NCBI GenBank assembly: GCA_024224295.1
Contig: JAAENN010000377.1
Coordinates: 1-49,681 of the forward strand
From: Shimia sp.
Lineage (GTDB): Bacteria > Pseudomonadota > Alphaproteobacteria > Rhodobacterales > Rhodobacteraceae
DNA length: 49,681 bases
Direction of reading: 5' to 3'
Below are positions 1-8,137 of the stretch, one piece after another. Positions within the stretch are counted from its first letter, which is position 1. Each line of letters begins with the position of its first letter. The notes under the pieces are model-generated. The model saw only the letters and a list, made by a program, of their open reading frames with translations, was not told the DNA's origin and searched no databases. The position numbers and the translations under genes are program-made.

Positions 1-396
1 CTGTGGCCACAGACGGCCTATTGCATGATCCTTTATCTCACCGGCCTCAATGCGGTGGACCCCGAGCAGATCGAAGCCGGGCGGTTGGATGGCGCGAAAG
101 GCTGGTCGATGTTGTGGAACATCATCCTGCCGCAGCTGCGCCCGGCGACATTTATTGCCTTTGTGGTGACCATCATCGGTGCGCTGCGCTCGTTTGACCT
201 GATTTCCATCATGACCCAGGGCGGCCCGTTTGGCAGCTCGCGCGTGCTGGCCTACTACATGTTCGAAGTGGCCTTGTCGGAATATGGTTTCCGAATGGGC
301 TATGGCGCGGCCATCGCGGTGGTTCTGTTCCTGATTATGCTGTGCTTCATCACCTACTTCCTGTGGTCGATGTATCGCGAAGAGAAGGGGCACTGA
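1..396 (+). CDS. Carbohydrate ABC transporter permease, MalF type (5' partial)
   Basis: This is the C-terminal 131 residues of an inner-membrane permease; the reading frame is open at base 1, so the gene starts outside the window. The segment EAGRLDGAKGW (about residues 22-32 of the visible part) followed by ILPQLRP is the EAA loop that contacts the ATPase subunit. Hydrophobic helices follow, and the protein ends in a short basic tail. It lies 1 base before a second permease and heads the galactoside operon, so the cargo is probably an alpha- or beta-galactoside. The binding protein and ATPase are not in view. The family is clear; the substrate is inferred from neighbours. Confidence 0.93.
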   Translation: MWPQTAYCMILYLTGLNAVDPEQIEAGRLDGAKGWSMLWNIILPQLRPATFIAFVVTIIGALRSFDLISIMTQGGPFGSSRVLAYYMFEVALSEYGFRMGYGAAIAVVLFLIMLCFITYFLWSMYREEKGH

Positions 397-397
397 G

Positions 398-1246
398 ATG
401 TTTCCGAAACCCATCGAAAAACAATCCCAGGCCGCACAGGTCGCTTACAAATCCCTGCTCCCGGTGGCCTTGGCCTTCTGGCTGGCGCCCTTGCTGGCGG
501 TGGCGCTGTTCTCCGTAAAGCCGGATGCAGATTTTACCTCGGGCAACTACTGGGGATTGCCGTCGAGTTTTGAAGGCGCGGCCAACTATGGGCAGGTGTT
601 CTTCAACTCCGATATGCCGCGCTATTTGCTCAACTCGTTCATGATCACTGTGCCTACAGTGATTGGGGCGGTGGCGTTAAGTGCGATGACGGGCTTTGCT
701 CTTGGCATCTATAAGTTCCGCGCGAACCTGTGGATTTTCTTCATGTTTGTGGCAGGTAACTTTGTGCCGTTCCAAATCCTAATGGTGCCGGTGCGTGACT
801 TAACTTTGGAGTTGGGGCTCTACAACACCAAGACAGGTTTGGTGCTGTTTCATGTGGCGTTCCAGACCGGCTTCTGCACCCTCTTTATGCGTAACTTCAT
901 CCGGGCGCTGCCGTTTGAATTGATCGAAGCGGCGCGGGTGGAAGGTGTCAGTGAATGGCGCATCTTCTGGTATGTGGTGCTGCCACTGATGAAACCGGCA
1001 TTGGCCGCACTGTCTGTGCTGATCTTCACCTTCATCTGGAATGACTATTTCTGGGCGGTGGTGCTGACCCAGGGCATCGAGAGTCAGCCTGTGACGGCGG
1101 GGATCACCTCGTTTAATGCGCAGTACCGCGCGGCTTATCATTTGATGAGTGCAGGCTCTATTGTCGCGGCTCTACCTCCGGTGGCGATGTTCTTCCTGAT
1201 GCAGCGGCACTTCATTGCCGGTCTGACGCTTGGAGCCGTGAAGTGA
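398..1246 (+). CDS. Carbohydrate ABC transporter permease, MalG type
   Basis: This 282-residue permease is the second membrane subunit of a CUT1-type sugar importer. It has an N-terminal helix after about 25 cytoplasmic residues and further helices along its length. The EAA loop reads EAARVEGVSEWRIFWYVVLP at about residues 176-195. Length and order (MalF-like then MalG-like) fit the family. It starts one base after the stop of the upstream permease and its stop overlaps the alpha-galactosidase start (TGATG), which implies translational coupling. Galactoside import is inferred from the catabolic genes that follow. Confidence 0.95.
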   Translation: MFPKPIEKQSQAAQVAYKSLLPVALAFWLAPLLAVALFSVKPDADFTSGNYWGLPSSFEGAANYGQVFFNSDMPRYLLNSFMITVPTVIGAVALSAMTGFALGIYKFRANLWIFFMFVAGNFVPFQILMVPVRDLTLELGLYNTKTGLVLFHVAFQTGFCTLFMRNFIRALPFELIEAARVEGVSEWRIFWYVVLPLMKPALAALSVLIFTFIWNDYFWAVVLTQGIESQPVTAGITSFNAQYRAAYHLMSAGSIVAALPPVAMFFLMQRHFIAGLTLGAVK

Positions 1247-3309
1247 TGCAAGACATGCAAACCTGGCGCATTGATGCGCCGGGTCAGACCTTGGTTCTGG
1301 CCTCGGACGGGGGCGTGCCCAGCGCGCTCTACTGGGGGGCGGCTTTGCCAGTGGGGCAAGACCTCGCAGAAGCTGGCCTGATCGCCGCGCGGGATGTGAC
1401 CGGCGGGATGATTGATCGCTTGCCGGATGTGTCGCTGTGTCCGGAAGCGGGGCAGAGCTTTCAGGGGCAGGCGGGCTTGGTGGTCTATCGTGACGGCGCG
1501 GCTCTGTATCCTCGGTTCGTGTTGACAGAGGCGGATGGCACGCGGTTTGTGTGTCGTGATGACACGCTTGGCCTGACGATCACCTTTGCGTTTGTCGTTG
1601 AAGGCGACGTGATTGCGGCACAGACAACGCTGGGGGCTGAAGCGGAGATCACCGTGCATCATCTGGCTGCGCCGGTGATGCCGGGGCCGCAATTCGGTGA
1701 GGAAATCTTGGATTTCTCAGGCCGGTGGGTCGGCGAGTTTCAAGTCGAACACGCGCCGTGGCGTGCAGGCATCCATATGCGTGAAGCGCGCGGTGGACGG
1801 TCCGGGCATGAGCATCCGCCGATTGCCTATTTCCCGGAACGTGGGGCGCAAAACTCTTGGGGTTCCGTGTATGCCATGCATTATGGCTGGTCCGGCGGGC
1901 ATGTAATGTATGCCGAAGAACTGCCGGATGGGCGGCGACAAATTCAGTTTGGGCACGCGACCGGTACCCGCGCCAGTGGGACAGCCTTTGAAACCGCAAA
2001 GCTGTATTTGTCTGTTTCGGAGAATGGGCTGAACGGCTGTGCAACGGCATTCCAGCGGCACCTGCGGGATCATGTGGTGACATGGCCGCATCCGGAGCGA
2101 CCGCGACCGGTACATTACAACTGCTGGGAAGCAGTGTATTTTGACCATGATGTCGCGGTGCTGAAAGACATTGCAGAGCGGGCCGCAAAATTGGGCGCGG
2201 AGCGGTTTGTTCTGGACGACGGCTGGTTTGGCAAGCGCGACGATGACACCAGTTCGCTGGGCGACTGGGACATTGATCCGCGCAAATGGCCGGATGGTCT
2301 GACACCGATCATTGAGCATGTTAAGTCGCTGGGCATGACGTTTGGCCTCTGGTTTGAGCCGGAGATGGTCAATATGGACAGCGGTTTGGCTCGGGCGCAT
2401 CCAGAGTGGATTTTGGGGCCGTTGAATCAAGTCGAAGGGCGGCAGCAGCGGGTGCTGGATGCCGGCAATCCGGAGGTGCGCGACTACCTCTATGACAAGA
2501 TTGCTGCCGTATTGTCCGCCCATGATATCGACTACATAAAGTGGGATCACAACCGACTGCTGCCCGTTGCAGATGCGGCGCAGGCGGAAGGTGTCTATAC
2601 GCTTATGGGGCGGTTGCGGGCTGATTTTCCACGGGTGGAAATTGAGAGCTGTGCCTCCGGTGGGGGACGTATTGATGCCGGTATTCTGGAGCACACGCAG
2701 CGAGTCTGGCTGAGTGACAGCAATGACGCACTTGAACGCTTGCGGATTCAGCATGATGCGGCGTTGATGTTGCCGATGGCGGTCACCGGTAGTCACGTCG
2801 GACCACGCCAATGCCACACGTCGGGGCGGGTGCATGACATCCACTTTCGCGCTTGGGTCGCGGCGCAGCGACACATGGGGTTTGAAATGGACCCGCGCGA
2901 GCTGACTGAGCAAGAGGCATCTGTGCTGTCGCAGGTCACCGCTTGGTGGAAAAGCAATCGGGATTGGCGGCGGACAGCTGATATCTTGCGGCTTGATTCT
3001 GCTGATCCGAGCGTCATTGCCGAGCAGCAGCTTTCCCAAGACAAACAGCAGTTTGTGGTCTTTGCAGGCAAAGCCGCGACGGCTACGCAAATCATGCCGC
3101 GCCCCTTGCGGCTGACCGGCTTGGAGCCGGATGCCACATATGAAATTGAGCTGGTCAATCGGGACGAGGCACATCATTTGTCGCGCCGCGAGATGCCAAT
3201 GAAAGACGGGCCTGTGTGCCTGAGTGGTCAGCTATTGATGCAACACGGTCTCATATTGCCGTGGTCCTTCCCGGACCGGATGTGGGTGATCGAAGGAAAG
3301 AAAAAATGA
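1246..3309 (+). CDS. Alpha-galactosidase, glycoside hydrolase family 36
   Basis: This protein of about 687 residues hydrolyses terminal alpha-galactosides such as melibiose or raffinose to free galactose. GH36 landmarks are present in order: LDDGWFGKRDDD (about 325-335), GLWFEPEMVN (about 368), YIKWDHNR with the nucleophile Asp near 434, ESCASGGGR (about 468), and WLSDSND with the acid/base Asp near 491. A beta-sandwich precedes and a small C-terminal domain follows the barrel. No signal peptide is seen, so it should act in the cytoplasm after import. ATG 1246 overlaps the upstream stop; GTG 1243 in the same frame would add one residue. Its stop overlaps the dehydratase start (ATGA). Confidence 0.96.
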   Translation: MQDMQTWRIDAPGQTLVLASDGGVPSALYWGAALPVGQDLAEAGLIAARDVTGGMIDRLPDVSLCPEAGQSFQGQAGLVVYRDGAALYPRFVLTEADGTRFVCRDDTLGLTITFAFVVEGDVIAAQTTLGAEAEITVHHLAAPVMPGPQFGEEILDFSGRWVGEFQVEHAPWRAGIHMREARGGRSGHEHPPIAYFPERGAQNSWGSVYAMHYGWSGGHVMYAEELPDGRRQIQFGHATGTRASGTAFETAKLYLSVSENGLNGCATAFQRHLRDHVVTWPHPERPRPVHYNCWEAVYFDHDVAVLKDIAERAAKLGAERFVLDDGWFGKRDDDTSSLGDWDIDPRKWPDGLTPIIEHVKSLGMTFGLWFEPEMVNMDSGLARAHPEWILGPLNQVEGRQQRVLDAGNPEVRDYLYDKIAAVLSAHDIDYIKWDHNRLLPVADAAQAEGVYTLMGRLRADFPRVEIESCASGGGRIDAGILEHTQRVWLSDSNDALERLRIQHDAALMLPMAVTGSHVGPRQCHTSGRVHDIHFRAWVAAQRHMGFEMDPRELTEQEASVLSQVTAWWKSNRDWRRTADILRLDSADPSVIAEQQLSQDKQQFVVFAGKAATATQIMPRPLRLTGLEPDATYEIELVNRDEAHHLSRREMPMKDGPVCLSGQLLMQHGLILPWSFPDRMWVIEGKKK

Positions 3310-5015
3310 GCAAGAAGCGTCGTTCCCAGCATTGGTATGGCAAGTTGGATAAGGATGGGTTCATTCACCGCAGTTGGATGAAGAACCAAGGGTTCCCGGA
3401 TCACGCGTTTGATGGGCGGCCGATTATTGGCATCTGCAACACATGGTCTGAGTTGACGCCGTGTAACTCCGGTTTGCGGACCTTGGCAGAAGGTGTGAAA
3501 CGCGGTGTTTGGGAGGCCGGCGGCTTCCCCGTGGAATTCCCGGTGATGTCACTGGGCGAGACCCAGATGAAGCCCACGGCGATGCTGTTCCGCAACCTGC
3601 TCGCGATGGATGTGGAGGAGAGCATCCGTGCCTACGGTATTGATGGCGTTGTGCTGCTTGGTGGGTGTGACAAGACCACACCGGGGCAGTTGATGGGTGC
3701 CGCATCGGTGGATTTGCCGACGATTGTGGTGAGCTCCGGCCCGATGTTGAACGGCAAGTTCAAGGGCAAGGATATTGGTTCTGGCACGGATGTTTGGAAG
3801 TTCTCCGAAGAGGTGCGTGCGGGAGAGATGACCCTGCAAGACTTCATGAACGCGGAAAGTGGTATGAGCCGCAGTGCCGGTGTGTGTATGACTATGGGCA
3901 CGGCCTCAACTATGGCATCGCTTGTTGAGGCGATGGGCATGAGCTTGCCCACCAACGCGGCTCTTCCAGCCGTGGATGCGCGCCGGATGGCCTTGGCGCA
4001 TCTGACCGGCAAGCGAATTGTGGAGATGGTGGATGAGGATCTGAAGCCGTCAGATGTGATGACCAAAGAAGCGTTTGAGAACGCCATTTTGGCCAATGCC
4101 GCTGTGGGCGGGTCCACCAATGCGGTAGTGCATTTGTTGGCTATGGCAGGGCGTGTAGGTGTGGATCTGACACTCAAAGACTTTGAGATTGGGTCAGAGA
4201 TTCCGCTGCTGGTGAATTGCATGCCGTCTGGCAAATACCTGATGGAGGATTTCTGTTATGCGGGTGGCGTGCCTGCGGTGTTAAGCCAGATCAAAGAGCA
4301 TGTGCGGCCGACCAATACGGTGCTGGGGAAAGACATCAGCGCCTATCATGAAGGCGCCGAAATCTACAACGACGACGTCATTCGTCCGCTGGACAATCCG
4401 GTGAAACCTGCGGCGGGGCTGCGGGTGCTGCGCGGCAACCTTGCGCCCAATGGGGCGATCGTGAAGCCATCGGCTGCCACAGACCATCTATTGGAACATG
4501 AAGGCGAGGCCTTTGTGTTTGAGAACATCGAAGACCTGAAGGCCAACATCGATAAACCCGACTTGCCGGTGACTGCCGACACCATCTTGGTGCTGAAGGG
4601 ATGTGGCCCGAAAGGCTATCCGGGCATGCCAGAGGTGGGCAATATGCCGATCCCGGGCAAGCTGGTGAAAGAAGGTGTGCGCGACATGATCCGTGTGTCG
4701 GATGCGCGGATGTCTGGCACGGCTTATGGCACCGTGATCTTGCATGTGAGCCCGGAGGCGCAGGCCGGAGGCACCTTGGCACTGGTGAAAACCGGGGACC
4801 GGATCAAAGTCTCTGCATCCGGCGGCGTGCTAGAGCTGTTGGTGGATAAAGCGGAGCTTGAAGCGCGTCGCGCGGCCTGGGAGCCTGATCCAGAGCATTA
4901 CACACGCGGCTACGCGAAACTCTATTACGACCATGTGTTGCAAGCCGACAAGGGCGCCGATCTGGACTTCCTTGTGGGCAAAGACACACGGCTTGTCACA
5001 CGGGAGAGCCACTGA
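3306..5015 (+). CDS. IlvD/Edd-family sugar-acid dehydratase, probably D-galactonate dehydratase
   Basis: This 569-residue protein belongs to the Fe-S dehydratase family of dihydroxy-acid and sugar-acid dehydratases. Three conserved cysteines are visible in CNTWSELTPCNSG (Cys53), GGCDKTTPGQLMG (Cys121) and AGVCMTMGTAST (Cys194). From memory, their spacing of 68 and 73 residues equals that of the three [2Fe-2S] ligands of Rhizobium L-arabinonate dehydratase. ATG 3306 overlaps the upstream stop (ATGA); a longer in-frame extension into the previous gene was not used. Lying between a galactosidase, a sugar dehydrogenase and KDGal kinase, it most likely converts galactonate to 2-dehydro-3-deoxygalactonate, replacing the enolase-type DgoD. 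Activity on arabinonate or fuconate is also possible. Confidence 0.92.
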   Translation: MSKKRRSQHWYGKLDKDGFIHRSWMKNQGFPDHAFDGRPIIGICNTWSELTPCNSGLRTLAEGVKRGVWEAGGFPVEFPVMSLGETQMKPTAMLFRNLLAMDVEESIRAYGIDGVVLLGGCDKTTPGQLMGAASVDLPTIVVSSGPMLNGKFKGKDIGSGTDVWKFSEEVRAGEMTLQDFMNAESGMSRSAGVCMTMGTASTMASLVEAMGMSLPTNAALPAVDARRMALAHLTGKRIVEMVDEDLKPSDVMTKEAFENAILANAAVGGSTNAVVHLLAMAGRVGVDLTLKDFEIGSEIPLLVNCMPSGKYLMEDFCYAGGVPAVLSQIKEHVRPTNTVLGKDISAYHEGAEIYNDDVIRPLDNPVKPAAGLRVLRGNLAPNGAIVKPSAATDHLLEHEGEAFVFENIEDLKANIDKPDLPVTADTILVLKGCGPKGYPGMPEVGNMPIPGKLVKEGVRDMIRVSDARMSGTAYGTVILHVSPEAQAGGTLALVKTGDRIKVSASGGVLELLVDKAELEARRAAWEPDPEHYTRGYAKLYYDHVLQADKGADLDFLVGKDTRLVTRESH

Positions 5016-5776
5016 TGACCGGCACTATTTTTCCTGATCTGAAAGGCAAATCCGTTTTCATCACCGGCGGCGCCAGCGGCATCGGCGCGGCCTTGACCGA
5101 TGGGTTCATGGAACAGGGCGCTAAGGTGGCTATCATCGGGCGCTCGGCGGCAGACGACTTTATCGCAGAGATGGAGACCAAGCACGGCGCAACACCATTG
5201 TTTATGCAGGGGGACATCTCTGACATTCCACGTCTGCGGGAAACCATTCAGCAAGCGGTGGGGGAGCACGGTGGGTTGGATGTGTTGGTGAATAATGCGG
5301 CCAACGACCAACGCCATGCGCTCGATGAGGTGGACGAAGAGTTCTACGACTGGATGCAGGCGGTGAACCAGAAGGCCTATTTCTTTGCGTGCCAAGAAGC
5401 GGCGCGACAGATGGATGGCAGTGGCTCGATTATCAATTTTAGCTCGATCAGCTATATTATGGGCAATGCAGGGTATCCGATTTACACCAGCGCCAATGCA
5501 GCGATCACCGGCATGACACGCTCAATGGCGCGAGAGCTGGGGTCCAAGGGCATCCGGGTGAATGCACTGGCGCCGGGCTGGGTGTTGACCCAGAAGCAGC
5601 TGGATATGTGGGCTGAGCCGGAGGCGCTGGCGGCGCATATGGAGCGGCAATGCTTGAAAGAGCATCTGACGCCGGAAGATATGATTGACCCCACGCTCTA
5701 TTTGGCGTCAAACGCCAGCCGAATGATGACGGGGCAATGCATGGCCGTTGACGGCGGCGTTGTGGTTTCGGGGTAA
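5015..5776 (+). CDS. SDR-family oxidoreductase, probable D-galactose 1-dehydrogenase
   Basis: This 253-residue classical-length short-chain dehydrogenase should oxidise galactose to its lactone with NAD(P)+. The Rossmann motif TGGASGIG lies at residues 17-24, NNAA at about 93-96, the catalytic Ser region at about 143-144, and Tyr157 in PIYTSAN. The usual YxxxK lysine is Asn161 here (codon AAT at 5495-5497), which is unusual for an active SDR. The ATG overlaps the dehydratase stop by one base. The operon lacks any other galactose dehydrogenase, so this gene is the natural candidate, but the substitution leaves the activity in doubt. Confidence 0.85.
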   Translation: MTGTIFPDLKGKSVFITGGASGIGAALTDGFMEQGAKVAIIGRSAADDFIAEMETKHGATPLFMQGDISDIPRLRETIQQAVGEHGGLDVLVNNAANDQRHALDEVDEEFYDWMQAVNQKAYFFACQEAARQMDGSGSIINFSSISYIMGNAGYPIYTSANAAITGMTRSMARELGSKGIRVNALAPGWVLTQKQLDMWAEPEALAAHMERQCLKEHLTPEDMIDPTLYLASNASRMMTGQCMAVDGGVVVSG

Positions 5777-5779
5777 GAT

Positions 5780-6670
5780 ATGTCTGTGCACGCAAAATGG
5801 ATTGGAGTGGATTGGGGCACGTCAAAGCTACGTGCCTATGCCATGGAAGGCGACAGGCTTCTGGCAACGGCGCAGTCGGACAAAGGCATGGCGAAGCTAG
5901 ACGCTGGCGGGTTTGAAGCGGCCTTGCTGGAGTTGGTTGAAGGCTGGCTTGGCAATGGGCCGACAGATGTGATTGCTTGCGGTATGGTGGGGGCACGCCA
6001 AGGATGGGTTGAGGCGCCCTACACGGCGGTTCCTGCGCCCGCGCTGGCGCCACAGCCGGTGCTTGTACCCGACACGGATGCGCGGTTGCGGGTGCATGTG
6101 GTGCCTGGTTTGAAACAGCCAAAGCCCGCGGATGTGATGCGGGGAGAAGAGACGCAGATTGCGGGGTTCCTGTCGCGCAACCCGAACTGGGATGGCGTTT
6201 TGTGTCTGCCTGGCACGCACACCAAATGGGCGCATGTAAGCGCGGATGAGGTGGTGAGTTTCCGGACTTTCATGACGGGCGAGTTGTTTTCGCTTCTGAG
6301 CAAGCAGTCTGTGCTGCAGCACTCGGTTGGTGAGGGCTGGGACGCAGAGGCTTTTGCGGCGGGGATGGATATAACTCTGTCGCGGCCGGAAAATCTGGCC
6401 TCGGAACTGTTTGGCATTCGCGCCAGTGATCTGTTGAATGCAACGCCCTCTGCGGCAGCGCGGTCCCGCTTGTCGGGCTTGCTGTTGGGCGCGGAGCTGG
6501 CGGCGTCGCGGCCGTATTGGCTGGGGCAACAGATTGCAGTGATCGGGGAGCAGCAGCTTTCTAATGTCTATGCCGAAGCCCTGAAGGCCCAAGGCGGTTG
6601 GGTGACCGTAGTGGACTGTCAGGACATGACACTTGCGGGGCTGTCTGCCGCGCGTAACCTTCTGGGATAA
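5780..6670 (+). CDS. dgoK: 2-dehydro-3-deoxygalactonokinase
   Basis: This 296-residue sugar kinase phosphorylates 2-dehydro-3-deoxygalactonate at O6 with ATP. The N-terminal phosphate-binding segment WIGVDWGTSKLRAY (about residues 7-20) is diagnostic of DgoK. CLPGTHTKWAHV (about 141-152) and FMTGELFSLL (about 163-172) are the other conserved blocks of the family. Length matches the family. It begins 3 bases after the SDR gene and is followed 4 bases later by the aldolase that uses its product. Confidence 0.96.
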   Translation: MSVHAKWIGVDWGTSKLRAYAMEGDRLLATAQSDKGMAKLDAGGFEAALLELVEGWLGNGPTDVIACGMVGARQGWVEAPYTAVPAPALAPQPVLVPDTDARLRVHVVPGLKQPKPADVMRGEETQIAGFLSRNPNWDGVLCLPGTHTKWAHVSADEVVSFRTFMTGELFSLLSKQSVLQHSVGEGWDAEAFAAGMDITLSRPENLASELFGIRASDLLNATPSAAARSRLSGLLLGAELAASRPYWLGQQIAVIGEQQLSNVYAEALKAQGGWVTVVDCQDMTLAGLSAARNLLG

Positions 6671-6674
6671 TAAA

Positions 6675-7280
6675 ATGAACCGGTCGATTATTGCCATCTT
6701 GCGCGGAGTGACCCCGGGCGAGATCGAAGCCATGGCGGATGCCATCATTGCAGCGGGTATCGATAAGATCGAGGTGCCGCTGAACTCGCCTGATCCCCTG
6801 AAAAGCATTGAGCTTTTGGCGAAAGGTTTTGGGGATCGCGCGCTTGTAGGGGCGGGCACGGTGCTCGAGGTTGCACAAGTGGATGCTGTTGCGAGTGTCG
6901 GCGGCAAGCTGATCGTTTCGCCCAACTGCGATACCGACGTGATTGCGCACACGGCCAAACTGGGGCTGGAAAGCTGGCCGGGTGTGTTTACGCCGACGGA
7001 GGCGTTTGCCGCGCTGAAAGCGGGCGCAACCGGTCTGAAGCTGTTCCCTGGCAATATGGCAGGGCCGGGAGGCTTGAAAGCCGTGCGGGCGGTGCTGCCC
7101 AAAGGCAGTAAGGTCTATGCCGTGGGTGGTGCCGGACCAGAGAACTTTGGCGAGTGGACTGCCGCCGGAGCGGATGGTTTCGGCATCGGCTCCGCGATTT
7201 ACAAAGCTGGCATGAGCGTTGAGGATGTGCGTCAACAGGCGGAGGCCATTGTGGCTGCTTATGACGAGGCATTTGCATGA
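6675..7280 (+). CDS. dgoA: 2-dehydro-3-deoxy-6-phosphogalactonate aldolase
   Basis: This 201-residue class I aldolase cleaves KDPGal to pyruvate and glyceraldehyde 3-phosphate. It shows the KDPG/KDPGal aldolase pattern: IAILRGV at the start, IEVPLNSP (about 33-40), GAGTVL, the SPNCD segment, and GLKLFPGN (about residue 127) carrying the Schiff-base lysine, followed by a GGAGPENF phosphate site. The start at 6675 was chosen because it matches the family N-terminus; a longer frame begins inside dgoK. The stop overlaps the lactonase ATG (ATGA). The Asn-Ser-Pro after IEVPL is typical of the galactonate rather than the gluconate enzyme. Confidence 0.96.
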   Translation: MNRSIIAILRGVTPGEIEAMADAIIAAGIDKIEVPLNSPDPLKSIELLAKGFGDRALVGAGTVLEVAQVDAVASVGGKLIVSPNCDTDVIAHTAKLGLESWPGVFTPTEAFAALKAGATGLKLFPGNMAGPGGLKAVRAVLPKGSKVYAVGGAGPENFGEWTAAGADGFGIGSAIYKAGMSVEDVRQQAEAIVAAYDEAFA

Positions 7281-8137
7281 GCACTATTTTTGACGACCGT
7301 CCGTGTGAATTGGGCGAAGGGCCGTTGTGGCACCCGGAGCGCAAGCAGCTGTTCTGGTTTGATATTGTTGGAAAACGGATGCTGAGTCAGAAAAATGGCG
7401 AGCAGCTGGAGTGGCAATTTGACGAGCATGTATCGGCGGCCGGTTGGGTGGATCACGACATGCTGATCCTGGCGTCGGAAACGGGCCTGTGGAAGTTCTA
7501 CCTCGACACGGAAGAGCAGGAGTATTTGTGCTCTTTGGAGGCGGACAACCCGGTGACGCGCTCCAATGATGGGCGCGCGGATCCCTGGGGCGGTTTCTGG
7601 ATCGGTACAATGGGGAAAAATGCAGAGCCAAAGGCTGGAGCCATCTATCGCTATTACGACGGCGAATTGCGCAAGCTGGTGGCCGACGTGACGATCAGCA
7701 ACGCGATCTGTTTTGATAGGGCGCGCAGTTGTGCCTACTACACAGATACTGTGACCAAGCTGGTGATGCGTCAGGCTGTCGATGCAGAGACTGGCTGGCC
7801 GGTTGGCAAAGCGGAGATCTACCTTGATCTGAATGCGGACGGTTTGAACCCGGACGGCGCCGTTGTGGATGCGGTGGGCAATGTTTGGATTGCCCAATGG
7901 GGCGCGGCCCGCGTGGCGGCTTATGATCCCGACGGTAACTCCCTCAAGGCGGTGTCGGTTGGTGGCCAGCACAGCAGCTGTCCGGCCTTTGGCGGCGACG
8001 ATCTGACCACGCTATTGGTGACCACTGCCCGCGAAGGCATCGATGAAAAAACGTTGGTAGGGGCGCCGGAGAACGGCATGGTCTTTGCCATAGACAACGT
8101 TGCCCAAGGGGTGGCGGAACCACAGGTGATTTTATGA
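7277..8137 (+). CDS. SMP-30/gluconolactonase-family lactonase, probable galactonolactonase
   Basis: This 286-residue six-bladed beta-propeller should hydrolyse galactono-lactone to galactonate. Metal-site features of the SMP-30 family are visible: the Glu in ELGEGPLWH (about residue 14), SNDGRADPWGGFW with the Asn/Asp ligands (about 96-108), and the Asp in DGLNPDGAVVD (about 192-202). It overlaps the genes on both sides by 4 bases (ATGA), so it is firmly within the operon. It links the dehydrogenase to the dehydratase in the De Ley-Doudoroff route. The lactone used is inferred from context. Confidence 0.93.
   Translation: MSTIFDDRPCELGEGPLWHPERKQLFWFDIVGKRMLSQKNGEQLEWQFDEHVSAAGWVDHDMLILASETGLWKFYLDTEEQEYLCSLEADNPVTRSNDGRADPWGGFWIGTMGKNAEPKAGAIYRYYDGELRKLVADVTISNAICFDRARSCAYYTDTVTKLVMRQAVDAETGWPVGKAEIYLDLNADGLNPDGAVVDAVGNVWIAQWGAARVAAYDPDGNSLKAVSVGGQHSSCPAFGGDDLTTLLVTTAREGIDEKTLVGAPENGMVFAIDNVAQGVAEPQVIL

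Noticed and set aside
1717..3177. A long antisense open frame of 486 codons inside the alpha-galactosidase gene
   Set aside because: GH36 motifs on the other strand are complete; the antisense translation has no recognisable domain.
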